From Croceitalea rosinachiae (GTDB lineage Bacteria > Bacteroidota > Bacteroidia > Flavobacteriales > Flavobacteriaceae), in the NCBI RefSeq assembly GCF_031846445.1, contig NZ_JAVRHR010000002.1, positions 1-64,000 of the forward strand: 64,000 nt of DNA. The letters are read 5' to 3'. The notes beneath the pieces were generated by a model. It saw only the letters and a list, made by a program, of their open reading frames with translations, was not told the origin of the DNA and did no database searches. Shown here one piece after another: positions 41,434 to 51,182 of the stretch (its first letter is position 1; every line of letters begins with the position of its first letter). A program made the translations under genes and the position numbers.

Positions 41434-42996
41434 TTACTTTTCTACCCCAGGTTGTTTTATTGTGTAGTTCAATTTTTCTTTTTGCTTCGCTACTGTTGCT
41501 TTTATATCTTTCAAAAGAGCCTTAGCATCAAAAACCACCCCGTCCTTTATAGTGTATTTTACTCCGCCTACTCGAACTACTTCATTATCCTCCGTTAGTC
41601 GAATTGCTCCTGTACCATACAATACTTTCAGGTTTTTTAATGGATTTTCTTCTACAACCACGAAGTCTGCGAGTTTGCCTACTTCTACGGTTCCAATTTT
41701 AGCATCCATACCTAAGGCCTCGGCACCGTTTAGAGTTGCGGAACGGATAATCTCTAGAGGATGAAAACCAGCTTCTCGTAATAACTCCATTTCACGGATA
41801 TAAGCAAAACCATATAATTGGAATATAAACCCCGAATCTGAACCTGTTGTCACTCGACCACCCCTATTTTTATATTCATTGACAAAGGTCATCCAAAGTT
41901 TATAATTTTCGCGCCAAGCAACTTCTTGTTCGGTACCCCAATCGTGCCAATAACTACCATGACTTATTTTACTTGGTTGATAAAACTCCCAAAGGGAAGG
42001 TAAGGTATATTCTTCATGCCATTCAGCACGTCGAGCCCTTTGTAAATCCCTACTGGCCTCATAAATATTAAACGTAGGGTCAATGGTAAAATCCAATGAA
42101 ATCAATTCATCCATAACCTTATTCCAATGTTCTGAAAAGGGTTTTGCCGCCTGGGTCCAGAGTTTTCCAGCTTCCTCGAACCTATGTTGCTCGTTTTGGT
42201 AGTTATAATCTAACGGATAGTCTTGAACCGTTCTGTCTTCAAACAGTGCCTCTGGTAGTCCATACCAATGCTCCATACTAGTTAAACCAGCTCTTGCAGA
42301 ATGTAGTACGTTCCATCGCGCCACATCCATTTGAGCGTGGTGACAGGCAGAGCGAAGACCTAATTTCTTATTTTCATCCAATGCCGCTGCCATGATTTCA
42401 GGTGGTGCACCAAAAAACTTAACACCATCTGCACCTTTTTTTGCGTTTTCCCTAACCCATTCCCTGGCTCTTTCAGGAGTGCTCAAAGGCTTTTCGGTAG
42501 CTTGACCAAAAACGGTATGGGTAAGAATCCTAGGGGCAATAATGCTATTTTCAGCACTTTTTTTCTTTAAATCTAAAGACCAGTTCAAACCGCGACCTCC
42601 AACTTCTCGTACTGTTGTTATGCCATGTGCCATCCAAAGTTTGAAGACATAATCATAGTCCGCTCCTTGAGATACTCCGCCTATATGAGTGTGCATGTCA
42701 ATAAAACCTGGCAATACATACATTTCTGAACAATCCAGTTCTTTACCACCTTCTTTAAGTTTGGGACGTTTAGCTTCATCAATAGCCACTCCTGGGTAAC
42801 CCACCACCTGAATTTTTACAATCTTGTTATTCTCAACTACAATATCAATCGGTCCTCTTGGAGGTGCTCCATTCCCATTGATAAGGGTTACTCCCCGAAT
42901 GATTAACTGGTTAAAAGGCCCTTCGCTTAGTTTTTCTTGGGGAAAACCAGTTTGAAAAAGCGATATCGTAAAAATAAAGACGAATAGTTTTTTCAT
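41434..42996 (-). CDS. Exported metal-dependent amidohydrolase
   Basis: 520 residues with a signal peptide (about 1-19, FTISLFQTGFPQ). Metal-site motifs include PGFIDMHTHIGG, SACHHAQMD and TTGSDSG, as in the imidazolonepropionase-like or dipeptidase-like branch of the superfamily. A C-terminal MDAKIGTVEVGKLADFVVVE element is typical. The substrate is unknown; extracellular cyclic amides or dipeptides are possible. It lies 6 bp after a zinc carboxypeptidase gene in the same operon, so both may serve peptide breakdown. Confidence 0.9.
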   Translation of the reverse strand: MKKLFVFIFTISLFQTGFPQEKLSEGPFNQLIIRGVTLINGNGAPPRGPIDIVVENNKIVKIQVVGYPGVAIDEAKRPKLKEGGKELDCSEMYVLPGFIDMHTHIGGVSQGADYDYVFKLWMAHGITTVREVGGRGLNWSLDLKKKSAENSIIAPRILTHTVFGQATEKPLSTPERAREWVRENAKKGADGVKFFGAPPEIMAAALDENKKLGLRSACHHAQMDVARWNVLHSARAGLTSMEHWYGLPEALFEDRTVQDYPLDYNYQNEQHRFEEAGKLWTQAAKPFSEHWNKVMDELISLDFTIDPTFNIYEASRDLQRARRAEWHEEYTLPSLWEFYQPSKISHGSYWHDWGTEQEVAWRENYKLWMTFVNEYKNRGGRVTTGSDSGFIFQLYGFAYIREMELLREAGFHPLEIIRSATLNGAEALGMDAKIGTVEVGKLADFVVVEENPLKNLKVLYGTGAIRLTEDNEVVRVGGVKYTIKDGVVFDAKALLKDIKATVAKQKEKLNYTIKQPGVEK

Positions 42997-43002
42997 AATT
43001 TT

Positions 43003-45519
43003 TTATTCAGGTATTCTAATTTTATCCCCTAAAAACAGCGCATTTAAGAATAAACGATTGGTGCCATACCAACTTCCCCTAAAATTGGGGTTGTCTGCAA
43101 AAAGAACAACACGGCCACTACCAACTTTGCTTACCAATAATGAGGCAGACGGTTTTAAAAATTCCTCTTTGTTCTTTTTGGTGATGAATCCATCAATATG
43201 AGGACTTTTGGCATATTTAGCGACAGTAGCATATTCATTCTTGCTTGGTGCTAACCAAACAGAATTGTTCTTATATACCGGAATTTGAGTATCCCTATAT
43301 CCAAATGCTAAAGGATGGGTCAAATCTAAATCCACCTTAAAAATAGCACCTCCAATACTTTCTTTGCCTAAATTTTCTCCCGCATCAACATAGGGTTTTC
43401 TTTCTGCGACTTCGGTACTATCTTTTTTAGCCCCTTCAGTAAGCTTTTCTTTAACCAGTTTCTTATCTATGGCCCATTTTGAAGCACTTCCAATAGTAAT
43501 TAACGTATTTCCTTTGCTAATCCAATTTTTAACTTTTTCAAGCTGTTTTTTATTCAAATTATAATTGCCTGATACCATGACCAGGGTATTGTACTTATCC
43601 ATATTGGCGCGATTGAAATTGCGCATGGGTATTTTGGTAATGGGCATATGGACTCGAGTATCCAACAAATGCCAAACCTCGCCAGCTTCATAAGAACGAA
43701 CACCATCACCAATTAACATCATTGCCTTTGGTTTTGTTATTGGTGATACATAACGACTGCCTAAATCAATCCCTTTACTGCTGTAGCCCGAACTCACACT
43801 ATGTATGCTTACTTGAAATTTTTGTTGAGCTTTTTGAACCAGTTCAAAAACTTTATCAGTGTCTTTCTTTTGAAGACTTACAGGTATTACTAGGGTACCA
43901 TAGTTAAAAGTAGTCTGACCTTTGTTGGTTTTTGTTGTAAATGGTTTAAAGGCAGAGGAGACAACGATACCATTTTTTTGCAAGTAGTTTAGAGCAGCGG
44001 TTGCATTGTAGTCATCGTAGTCAACAATGTATGCGTAATCTGTTTTCTGAACAGCCGATGTTTTAACTAAGTCAGCTGTTGAGGTTATTTTATCGCCTAA
44101 ATTAAGACTTGTTACGGGCTTATATTTTATATTGTAGAAATTAGCTACAGACCAAGCTGAGGCATCGTAATACACACTATCACGATATTTAGAATAAGTT
44201 TCAAACATAGTTTGAACCATACGATATTGTGGTTGATTTGTTGGTACTACAAATTGATTTTCAGATTTATAAACATCAATTTTGTGCAATAAGAGTTTAT
44301 CAATAAATGCTTTCTCTCGATTTTTATCATAATCATCCTTAAAAGTGTAACCACGAACTCTACTTTTTGAAGCATTACCTAAAGCACTTTTAAAGAAATC
44401 TTGTTGATACTTTCTAAGCATTCCTTTATTCTCTGCGGCTGCCCTAACTGTTGCAATGCTAGAAGTGTATTGATTTCTAATCGTGAATGGAAAAGTGATT
44501 TCTCCAAATTTGGTAGTCTGTTTATGTCCGCGAGAACTAGCTTGTTCAAATAAAAGCCCCAAGCCACCCTGTAAATCGGGGTACGAAGACCCATAACCAG
44601 GATAGGTGCCATCAAATACTTCTTTCGTAAAATAAAATGACCCAATACTGTCAAGGGCACTGGCAAAATAGTCCCCGAATAAATTATTCAAATCTTCATA
44701 ATTTTCTTTTGGCATGATAGGGTTCTGGGAGGCATTAACTTTCATGGGTTCAAAGAAATACGAACTCTGACTTCCCATTTCATGAAAATCGGTCACCACA
44801 TTAGGGTACCATTCATGATACCAAGTCAATTTACCTCTGCTCTCAGGATTAATACCCAATAGCCAATCACGGTTTAAGTCAAACCAATAATGGTTGGTTC
44901 TACCACGTGGCCAGTATTCATTATGTTCGGCGTCTTGTGGGTCGGCGACCAATGGATTCCCCTGATACATATTTGCATATTGCGTATGTCTATCACGCCC
45001 ATCAGGATTAATGGTTGGGTCAAGAAAAATGACTGCATTATTCAAGTATTTTAAAATCTCTGGGCTGTTTGAAGCTGCGAAGGTGTAGGCCGTTAGTAAA
45101 GCTGCTTCAGAACTTGACGGTTCGTTACCATGCACATTATAAGCCAAATTGATAAAAACGGGAACATCATTATAATTAGAAACCGATTGCCCCGGATCCG
45201 TAAAAGCAAGATGTTGTTGCTTCAGATTATCTAGGTTTTTTAGATTTTCTGGAGTGGTAATTGTCAGCATTATCAATTTACGTCCTTCATGGGTTCGTCC
45301 ATATTCATAAATACTGGCACGGTCAGAAACTCTAGCTAGTTCAGTCAAATATGCCACAATCAAATCATGGCGCGTATGATGTTCACCGATTCCATAACCT
45401 AAAAAGGTTTCAGGGGAAGGGATCTCGGCATTGAAGGGTTGAAATTTCTTGAAAAAATAATCTTGTGCGGAAAGTGTACCACTAATACATAGTGCTACAA
45501 GAAAGAGTCTCTTGAACAT
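43003..45519 (-). CDS. M14 family zinc carboxypeptidase, exported
   Basis: 838 residues with a signal peptide (1-18, ending LSAQ). The M14 catalytic region at about 125-265 includes NVHGNEPSSSEAALL (HxxE), INPDGRDR, and TDFHEMGSQSS, with a candidate catalytic glutamate in LFEQASSRGHKQT. The C-terminal half, with beta-structured and glutamine-amidotransferase-like segments (MLIGDGVRSYEAGEVWHLL), is a known extension in Bacteroidota. It removes C-terminal residues from peptides. It precedes the amidohydrolase gene in the same operon. Confidence 0.92.
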   Translation of the reverse strand: MFKRLFLVALCISGTLSAQDYFFKKFQPFNAEIPSPETFLGYGIGEHHTRHDLIVAYLTELARVSDRASIYEYGRTHEGRKLIMLTITTPENLKNLDNLKQQHLAFTDPGQSVSNYNDVPVFINLAYNVHGNEPSSSEAALLTAYTFAASNSPEILKYLNNAVIFLDPTINPDGRDRHTQYANMYQGNPLVADPQDAEHNEYWPRGRTNHYWFDLNRDWLLGINPESRGKLTWYHEWYPNVVTDFHEMGSQSSYFFEPMKVNASQNPIMPKENYEDLNNLFGDYFASALDSIGSFYFTKEVFDGTYPGYGSSYPDLQGGLGLLFEQASSRGHKQTTKFGEITFPFTIRNQYTSSIATVRAAAENKGMLRKYQQDFFKSALGNASKSRVRGYTFKDDYDKNREKAFIDKLLLHKIDVYKSENQFVVPTNQPQYRMVQTMFETYSKYRDSVYYDASAWSVANFYNIKYKPVTSLNLGDKITSTADLVKTSAVQKTDYAYIVDYDDYNATAALNYLQKNGIVVSSAFKPFTTKTNKGQTTFNYGTLVIPVSLQKKDTDKVFELVQKAQQKFQVSIHSVSSGYSSKGIDLGSRYVSPITKPKAMMLIGDGVRSYEAGEVWHLLDTRVHMPITKIPMRNFNRANMDKYNTLVMVSGNYNLNKKQLEKVKNWISKGNTLITIGSASKWAIDKKLVKEKLTEGAKKDSTEVAERKPYVDAGENLGKESIGGAIFKVDLDLTHPLAFGYRDTQIPVYKNNSVWLAPSKNEYATVAKYAKSPHIDGFITKKNKEEFLKPSASLLVSKVGSGRVVLFADNPNFRGSWYGTNRLFLNALFLGDKIRIPE

Positions 45520-45578
45520 TGAGTTGGTAATCTTTTGAGTTATCCACTAAAGATAAAGAACTTGCTCAAAAATACCAG

Positions 45579-46457
45579 TTAATCTACCGAATTAAAATCG
45601 TCGATAACTTCTTCAAAAGTGATTTGATAATAAGTGCCTTTACTGTTCATATCACGTTGGACTGAGCCTCGTAATTGCCTCGATAAATTATGTATTAATT
45701 TAAGTCCTAATGATTTTATATTGGTTGGATTAATATCCTCTGGAAATCCAATGCCATTATCGCCAAGGTACATTTGATAGGTATTAACCCCTTTTTTTGA
45801 AAGTCTAACCAAGATTTCACCATTTGCATCTTCGGGAATACCATATTTCAAGGCATTGGTAACCGCTTCGTTAATAATTAGACCAAGCGGAATAACGGTA
45901 TCTATACTTAATTTAAAATCACCGATGTCCAACTTTGTACTTATACTGTTCTCATTACCTTTTAAAGAACGAACCAAGTACTCACAGAGTTCTTCAACAT
46001 AAGGTTTAAGCTCTATTTTTGAAATATAATCATCGCGTTTATAGAGCATTTCGTGTACCATTGCCATAGATACAACCCTATTTTGACTACTTTTTATAAT
46101 AGAACTTATTTTTTTATCCTCTATTGATCTTGATTGCAAACTCAATAAACTTGAAACAGTCTGAAGATTATTTTTGACGCGATGATGTACTTCTTTTAGT
46201 AATGTTTCTTTTTCTTTTAGCTTTTGTTCTAAAGCTTCATTCGAAGATTTATTTACAGCCAAACTTCTAATAAATAATGCTGTTGCTACAAACAAAATCG
46301 CTAAAAAAAATAAGATGACTAAAAATCCAATATTGTTGCCTTTTGTGAATGAGAAAACCCCTAGGGCAACAGCCATAAATGCAGCTATGTAGTTTAAAGT
46401 CTCAAACATTCGAGCTTTTGACTTCGAATGCTGATTTTCTTTGGTTAGGTTTTTCAT
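45579..46457 (-). CDS. Sensor histidine kinase, HisKA_2 type
   Basis: 292 residues. Two membrane helices (about 22-38 and 43-64) and a short coiled linker precede the HisKA_2 dimerisation domain with EVHHRVKNNLQTVSSLLSLQ (H91/H92). The ATP-binding domain has the N box LIINEAVTNALKYGIP and DNGIGFPEDI. No sensory extracellular domain of note is present. The cognate response regulator is not adjacent, so this is an orphan kinase. It is a single gene after the secA terminator. Confidence 0.92.
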   Translation of the reverse strand: MKNLTKENQHSKSKARMFETLNYIAAFMAVALGVFSFTKGNNIGFLVILFFLAILFVATALFIRSLAVNKSSNEALEQKLKEKETLLKEVHHRVKNNLQTVSSLLSLQSRSIEDKKISSIIKSSQNRVVSMAMVHEMLYKRDDYISKIELKPYVEELCEYLVRSLKGNENSISTKLDIGDFKLSIDTVIPLGLIINEAVTNALKYGIPEDANGEILVRLSKKGVNTYQMYLGDNGIGFPEDINPTNIKSLGLKLIHNLSRQLRGSVQRDMNSKGTYYQITFEEVIDDFNSVD

Positions 46458-46557
46458 GTATGTGTTCGGTTATTCAGTTATGTATGACAAGAACATCCAT
46501 AAATGCGACTTGGGGTGTTAATCAGTTGTAAATCTAAATATGTTTTATTACATAATC

Positions 46558-46585
46558 AAAAACGGCGACCAAAATTTGGTCGCCG
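46558..46585 (-). terminator. Terminator after secA
   Basis: CGGCGACCAAA pairs with TTTGGTCGCCG (11-bp perfect stem, 46563-46585), followed on the minus strand by TTTTT. Confidence 0.85.
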
Positions 46586-46616
46586 CACTACGGACTTCAA
46601 CTAGTATTTTCTCTGA

Positions 46617-49600
46617 TTAATCTTCAATTAATACCCATTCCCCTTTATTGATGAGTGGTTCTGCTTGTTTGTATTTTACCGATTTACTTTCACCAGACAA
46701 TACGTTTTTAATGGTAACCCTATCATTTCTCCCAATTTTTGGACGTTCTCTTACTATAGTTTCTGTCTTTTGAGGGCGTTGACTTTGCGTTTGGCCTGCA
46801 GCGCGATTTTGTGCTGCAAGCTCATCACTGTTTGGAATTTCCTCCTTACTGGTCTTTATGTTTTGTTTTGGACGACGAACATTTCTAGCTTCTTGTATTT
46901 GATTTGTATTTTCCGCTGGAAGCTCTCCTTTAAATAAGAATGAAATCACCTCTTTATTCACTTTGTCAATCATACTTTTGAATAACTCAAAAGCCTCAAA
47001 CTTATAAATCAATAAAGGGTCTTTTTGTTCATGCACTGCCAATTGAACGGACTGTTTTAGCTCATCCATTTTACGAAGGTGAGTTTTCCATGAATCATCA
47101 ATAATGGCTAAGGTGATGTTCTTTTCAAAATCTGTAACCAATTGCCTACCATCGCTTTCATAGGCATCTTTAAGGTTAGTGACTACATTTAAAGACTTGA
47201 CTCCATCTGTAAACGGTACCACAATTCTTTCAAATTTATTGGCCTGGTCTTCATAAACATTTTTGATTACGGGAAATGCCTGAGTAGCGCTACGCTCCAT
47301 CTTCTCTTGATAATGGTCGTAAGCAACTTTATAAACTTTATTAGCAATTTCTTGAAAACCAAGCTTACTGAAATCTTCCTCGGTTACTGGAGAAGTGATT
47401 GAAAAATATTTAATTAATTCAAATTCAAAATTTTTGAAATCATCAGCAGCCCTATTGGTCTCAGAAATTACTTCACAGGTATCGTAAATCATATTTGCGA
47501 TATCTACCTTTAAACGTTCTCCTTGAAGTGCATGTCGTCTTCTTTTGTAAACAACTTCACGCTGAGCATTCATTACATCATCATACTCTAATAATCGCTT
47601 TCGAATACCAAAGTTATTTTCTTCAACCTTTTTCTGTGCCCGTTCAATAGATTTGGTCATCATGGAATGTTGAATCACTTCTCCTTCTTCCAAGCCCATT
47701 CTATCCATCATTTTAGCTACTCTATCTGAACCAAAAAGACGCATTAGATTATCTTCTAAAGAAACATAGAATTGAGAACTACCCGGATCTCCTTGTCGAC
47801 CAGAACGACCTCTTAGCTGTCTGTCAACACGCCGCGAATCATGACGTTCTGTTCCTACAATGGCCAAACCACCAGCTGCTTTTACTTCTGAAGACAATTT
47901 AATATCCGTACCACGACCGGCCATGTTGGTCGCAATAGTTACAATACCACCTTGACCAGCTTCAGCAACTACATCAGCTTCCTTTTTGTGCAATTTTGCA
48001 TTTAGTACGTTATGGGGAATCTTACGAACACTTAATAATTTTGAAAGTAACTCTGAAATCTCCACGGATGTTGTGCCAATTAATACTGGTCGCCCTGCTT
48101 TTGAAAGTTGCGTTACTTCTTCAATAATTGCGTTATACTTTTCTCGTTTGGTTTTATAAATCAAATCGTGTCTGTCATCACGAGCAATTGGTCTATTGGT
48201 AGGAATTTCAACTACATCCAATTTATAGATTTCCCAGAATTCCCCAGCTTCAGTAACCGCAGTACCAGTCATACCGGCCAGCTTGTTGTACATTCTGAAA
48301 TAGTTCTGTAAAGTAATGGTCGCAAAAGTTTGGGTCAATGCTTCAATCTTTACATTTTCTTTTGCTTCAATGGCTTGATGCAGTCCATCGGAGTAGCGAC
48401 GACCATCCATGATACGTCCGGTTTGCTCATCCACAATCATTACTTTGTTATCCATCACTACATATTCCACATCCTTTTCAAATAAGGTATACGCTTTGAG
48501 TAACTGACTCATGGTATGGATACGCTCACTTTTCACGGCAAATTCTTTGAAAAGCTCATCTTTAAGTTCAGCTTCTTTCTCAATATCAAGGTCTTGATTT
48601 TCAATTTTTGCGATTTCACCGCCTATATCAGGCATTACAAAAAAATCTTTATCACCATCACCAGAGATGTACTCAATCCCTTTATCGGTAAGTTCAATCT
48701 GGTTGTTTTTTTCTTCAATAGTGAATAATAAATCCTCATCAACCTTTGGCATTTCACGGTTGTTGTCTTGCATATAGAAGTTTTCTGTCTTCTGCAAGAG
48801 TTGTTTCACCCCTTCTTCACTTAAAAATTTGATTAAAGCTTTATTTTTTGGAAGACCACGATGCACACGTAGCAATAAAAAACCGCCTTCTTTGGTGTCT
48901 CCTTCTTTTATTAATTTTTTAGCTTCAGCCAGAACGCCAGTCAAATGTTGACGTTGTTTTTGAACAATATTAGCCACCTGAGGCTTTAGCTCATTAAACT
49001 CATGACGGTCACCTTCTGGAACAGGACCTGAAATGATCAATGGAGTTCTTGCATCATCAACCAATACAGAATCTACTTCATCAACAATGGCATAATGATG
49101 TGGTGGTTGTACCAAATCATTTGGAGTATGGGCCATATTATCACGCAGGTAGTCAAAACCAAATTCATTATTGGTACCATAAGTGATATCAGAATTATAG
49201 GCTTTACGTCTTCCCTCTGAATTGGGTTGATGCTTGTCTATACAGTCTACAGAAAGCCCATGAAATTCAAAAATAGGTGCCATCCATGCGCTATCGCGTT
49301 TTGCTAGATAGTCGTTAACAGTTACCAGGTGCGCTCCTTTACCAGGAAGCGCATTTAAGTAAAGGGGCAGAGTAGCCACCAGGGTTTTACCCTCACCAGT
49401 TTGCATTTCTGCAATTTTACCTTGATGCAGTGCAATACCTCCAATGAGCTGAACATCATAGTGTACCATATCCCAAGTCACTTCCTTGCCAGCGGCATCC
49501 CAAGAGTTTTTCCAAACGGCATTATCCCCTTCAAGAGTAACATAGTCAGCGGACCCTGATAATGCACGGTCAAATTCAGATGCTGTTACGTTAAGCGTAT

Positions 49601-49979
49601 CGTTGTTTGCAAAACGCTTGGCAGTCTCCTTAACAACAGCAAAGGCTTCAGGAAGGATTTCGTTCAATACATCTTCCGAAATTTTGTAGGCCTCTTCATT
49701 AAGCTTATCTATTTCGGTATAGATTTCTTCATTTCTATCAATGTTAGATGAAGTTTCAACTTCTTCTTTTAAGTCGTCTATTTTATCATTTATGTCTTTG
49801 CAGTTCTCTGCTATCTTTGATTTAAAATCAAGTGTTTTTTGGCGAAGTTCATCATTACTTAGGGCTTCTATTTCTTGCTCAAAAGATTTTATCTTTTTGA
49901 CCAAAGGTTGCATTGACTTTACATCTTTCTCCGATTTATCTCCTACAAAAACCTTTAGTACAGAATTTAAAATACTCAT
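46617..49979 (-). CDS. secA: Preprotein translocase ATPase SecA
   Basis: 1120 residues from the ATG at 49979 (MSILNSVLKVFVGDKSEKD, the usual flavobacterial start); an upstream in-frame ATG at 50033 would add 18 residues and is less likely. Walker A MQTGEGKTL lies at about 190 and the DEVDSVLVDDART motif follows. The Bacteroidota-type insertion is present. The C-terminus (VKYKQAEPLINKGEWVLIED) lacks the SecB-binding cysteine-rich zinc motif of E. coli SecA. It drives Sec-dependent export of unfolded proteins. Confidence 0.97.
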   Translation of the reverse strand: MSILNSVLKVFVGDKSEKDVKSMQPLVKKIKSFEQEIEALSNDELRQKTLDFKSKIAENCKDINDKIDDLKEEVETSSNIDRNEEIYTEIDKLNEEAYKISEDVLNEILPEAFAVVKETAKRFANNDTLNVTASEFDRALSGSADYVTLEGDNAVWKNSWDAAGKEVTWDMVHYDVQLIGGIALHQGKIAEMQTGEGKTLVATLPLYLNALPGKGAHLVTVNDYLAKRDSAWMAPIFEFHGLSVDCIDKHQPNSEGRRKAYNSDITYGTNNEFGFDYLRDNMAHTPNDLVQPPHHYAIVDEVDSVLVDDARTPLIISGPVPEGDRHEFNELKPQVANIVQKQRQHLTGVLAEAKKLIKEGDTKEGGFLLLRVHRGLPKNKALIKFLSEEGVKQLLQKTENFYMQDNNREMPKVDEDLLFTIEEKNNQIELTDKGIEYISGDGDKDFFVMPDIGGEIAKIENQDLDIEKEAELKDELFKEFAVKSERIHTMSQLLKAYTLFEKDVEYVVMDNKVMIVDEQTGRIMDGRRYSDGLHQAIEAKENVKIEALTQTFATITLQNYFRMYNKLAGMTGTAVTEAGEFWEIYKLDVVEIPTNRPIARDDRHDLIYKTKREKYNAIIEEVTQLSKAGRPVLIGTTSVEISELLSKLLSVRKIPHNVLNAKLHKKEADVVAEAGQGGIVTIATNMAGRGTDIKLSSEVKAAGGLAIVGTERHDSRRVDRQLRGRSGRQGDPGSSQFYVSLEDNLMRLFGSDRVAKMMDRMGLEEGEVIQHSMMTKSIERAQKKVEENNFGIRKRLLEYDDVMNAQREVVYKRRRHALQGERLKVDIANMIYDTCEVISETNRAADDFKNFEFELIKYFSITSPVTEEDFSKLGFQEIANKVYKVAYDHYQEKMERSATQAFPVIKNVYEDQANKFERIVVPFTDGVKSLNVVTNLKDAYESDGRQLVTDFEKNITLAIIDDSWKTHLRKMDELKQSVQLAVHEQKDPLLIYKFEAFELFKSMIDKVNKEVISFLFKGELPAENTNQIQEARNVRRPKQNIKTSKEEIPNSDELAAQNRAAGQTQSQRPQKTETIVRERPKIGRNDRVTIKNVLSGESKSVKYKQAEPLINKGEWVLIED

Positions 49980-50062
49980 TGGTGATTTTTTGTTTATTTC
50001 AGCAAAAGCTGTTCCATAGTCTAGATTGACCATTTATGGCAATCAGGCTGCCAAAATTACAT

Positions 50063-50087
50063 AAAAAAAGCCTCAAAAATGAGGCTT
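50063..50087 (-). terminator. Terminator after the DUF2795 gene
   Basis: AGCCTCA pairs with TGAGGCT; on the minus strand a T-run follows, 25 bp past the stop. Confidence 0.8.
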
Positions 50088-50111
50088 CTTATCTTGTTGT
50101 TCTATTTGTAA

Positions 50112-50336
50112 TTAATACTCGTCCTCATTCCAGAGGTAATCTTCCTCGGTGGGATAATCGGGCCATATTTCTTCAATAGATTCATATATTTCACCACCTT
50201 CTTCTTCCATAGATTGCAAATTCTCTACAACTTCTAGAGGAGCTCCTGTCCTAATTGCGTAATCTATTAATTCGTCTTTGGTGGCTGGCCAAGGCGCATC
50301 ACTTAAATATGAGGCTAATTCTAATGTCCAGTACAT
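50112..50336 (-). CDS. DUF2795 domain protein
   Basis: 74 residues. The DUF2795 core is ELASYLSDAPWPATKDELIDY, then TGAPLEVVENLQSM; the rest is strongly acidic (EEEGGEIYESIEEIWPD). Small proteins of this kind are common in Flavobacteriia but the function is unknown. It has its own strong promoter at 50363-50392 and a terminator, so it is a single-gene unit between secA and pduO. Confidence 0.88.
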   Translation of the reverse strand: MYWTLELASYLSDAPWPATKDELIDYAIRTGAPLEVVENLQSMEEEGGEIYESIEEIWPDYPTEEDYLWNEDEY

Positions 50337-50362
50337 AGTAATGGTTTGATTTTAATTTTTTG

Positions 50363-50392
50363 CAAAAATAATTTTTAAACCCAATCTGCCAA
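50363..50392 (-). promoter_or_regulatory. Promoter of the DUF2795 gene
   Basis: Minus strand TTG (50392-50390), a 19-bp spacer and TATTTTTG (50370-50363), a near-perfect Bacteroidota promoter about 27 bp before the start codon. Confidence 0.7.
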
Positions 50393-50460
50393 GCAATTTT
50401 TAAATTATTTAAAAATTATTTTCAACTTAATAAATCAGTAACGTGTAAAATGGAGATTTA

Positions 50461-51018
50461 TTAGTGTAATTTTTCAGGAATCCACTTGACCTCTTTGGCT
50501 TGCAAATCTTTTGACAACTTTCGTGCCAAGACAAACAGATAATCTGATAATCTGTTAATATAGGCTAGTAAGTTATCAGGTACCGGCTCATTTTCGTGCA
50601 AATAAGATATCATTCGTTCGGCACGACGACATACCGTTCTTGCAATATGACAGTATGACACCGTGGTATGGCCCCCAGGTAGGATAAAATGAGTCATTTC
50701 AGGAAGTTTTTCATTCATTAAATCCATTTCTTTTTCAAGTTGTTGAATGTCTTCATCATGAATTCTAGCTATTTTCAACCGATTGTCTTTTTTCGGTTCA
50801 GTAGCCAAAATAGCCCCAAGCGTGAATAATTTGTTTTGAATAATAGCTAATAATTCTTTTGAATTACTATCAATTTCTTGGTCACGTAATAAACCCAAAA
50901 AAGAATTCAGTTCATCTATAGTACCATAGCTTTCAATTCTGATATGGTGTTTTGATACCCGTTTGCCTGTAAAAAGAGAAGTAGTAGCTTTATCGCCAGT
51001 TTTGGTGTAAATTTTCAT
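50461..51018 (-). CDS. Cob(I)yrinic acid a,c-diamide adenosyltransferase, PduO type
   Basis: 185 residues. Signatures include KIYTKTGDKATTSLFTGKRV, ESYGTIDELNSFLGLL, RTVCRRAERM and INRLSDYLFVLARKL, which form the ATP and corrinoid binding sites of PduO-type enzymes. It adenosylates cob(I)alamin for methylmalonyl-CoA mutase, whose chaperone MeaB is encoded at 34633-35661. The start overlaps the stop of a small membrane protein gene by 3-4 bp. Confidence 0.93.
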   Translation of the reverse strand: MKIYTKTGDKATTSLFTGKRVSKHHIRIESYGTIDELNSFLGLLRDQEIDSNSKELLAIIQNKLFTLGAILATEPKKDNRLKIARIHDEDIQQLEKEMDLMNEKLPEMTHFILPGGHTTVSYCHIARTVCRRAERMISYLHENEPVPDNLLAYINRLSDYLFVLARKLSKDLQAKEVKWIPEKLH

Positions 51019-51149
51019 TTGTCATGTCTTCTTTTTCCTTGCATAAAAGAACGCGACTTTCGCTTTTTACTATTTCGCTTGTTTTTAAACAAAACCACAA
51101 AATAGATGATAGCTAAAACTCCCAAAATGTAAAAAATGATATTATTCAT
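51015..51149 (-). CDS. 44-residue membrane protein coupled to pduO
   Basis: Frame from ATG 51149 to TGA at 51017-51015. The N-terminal 20 residues (MNNIIFYILGVLAIIYFVVL) form one membrane helix; the tail is very basic (FKNKRNSKKRKSRSFMQGKR). The stop overlaps the pduO ATG (ATGA), so expression is coupled. Too short for routine gene calling. The function is unknown; the basic tail should stay in the cytoplasm, giving an N-out topology. Confidence 0.7.
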   Translation of the reverse strand: MNNIIFYILGVLAIIYFVVLFKNKRNSKKRKSRSFMQGKRRHDK

Positions 51150-51182
51150 TCTAACAATTCTTTAATACACCAAATTACTTTT

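Noticed and set aside
49980..50033. 18-residue N-terminal extension of SecA from an upstream ATG
   Set aside because: The start at 49979 gives the usual conserved N-terminus; the extension does not match the family.
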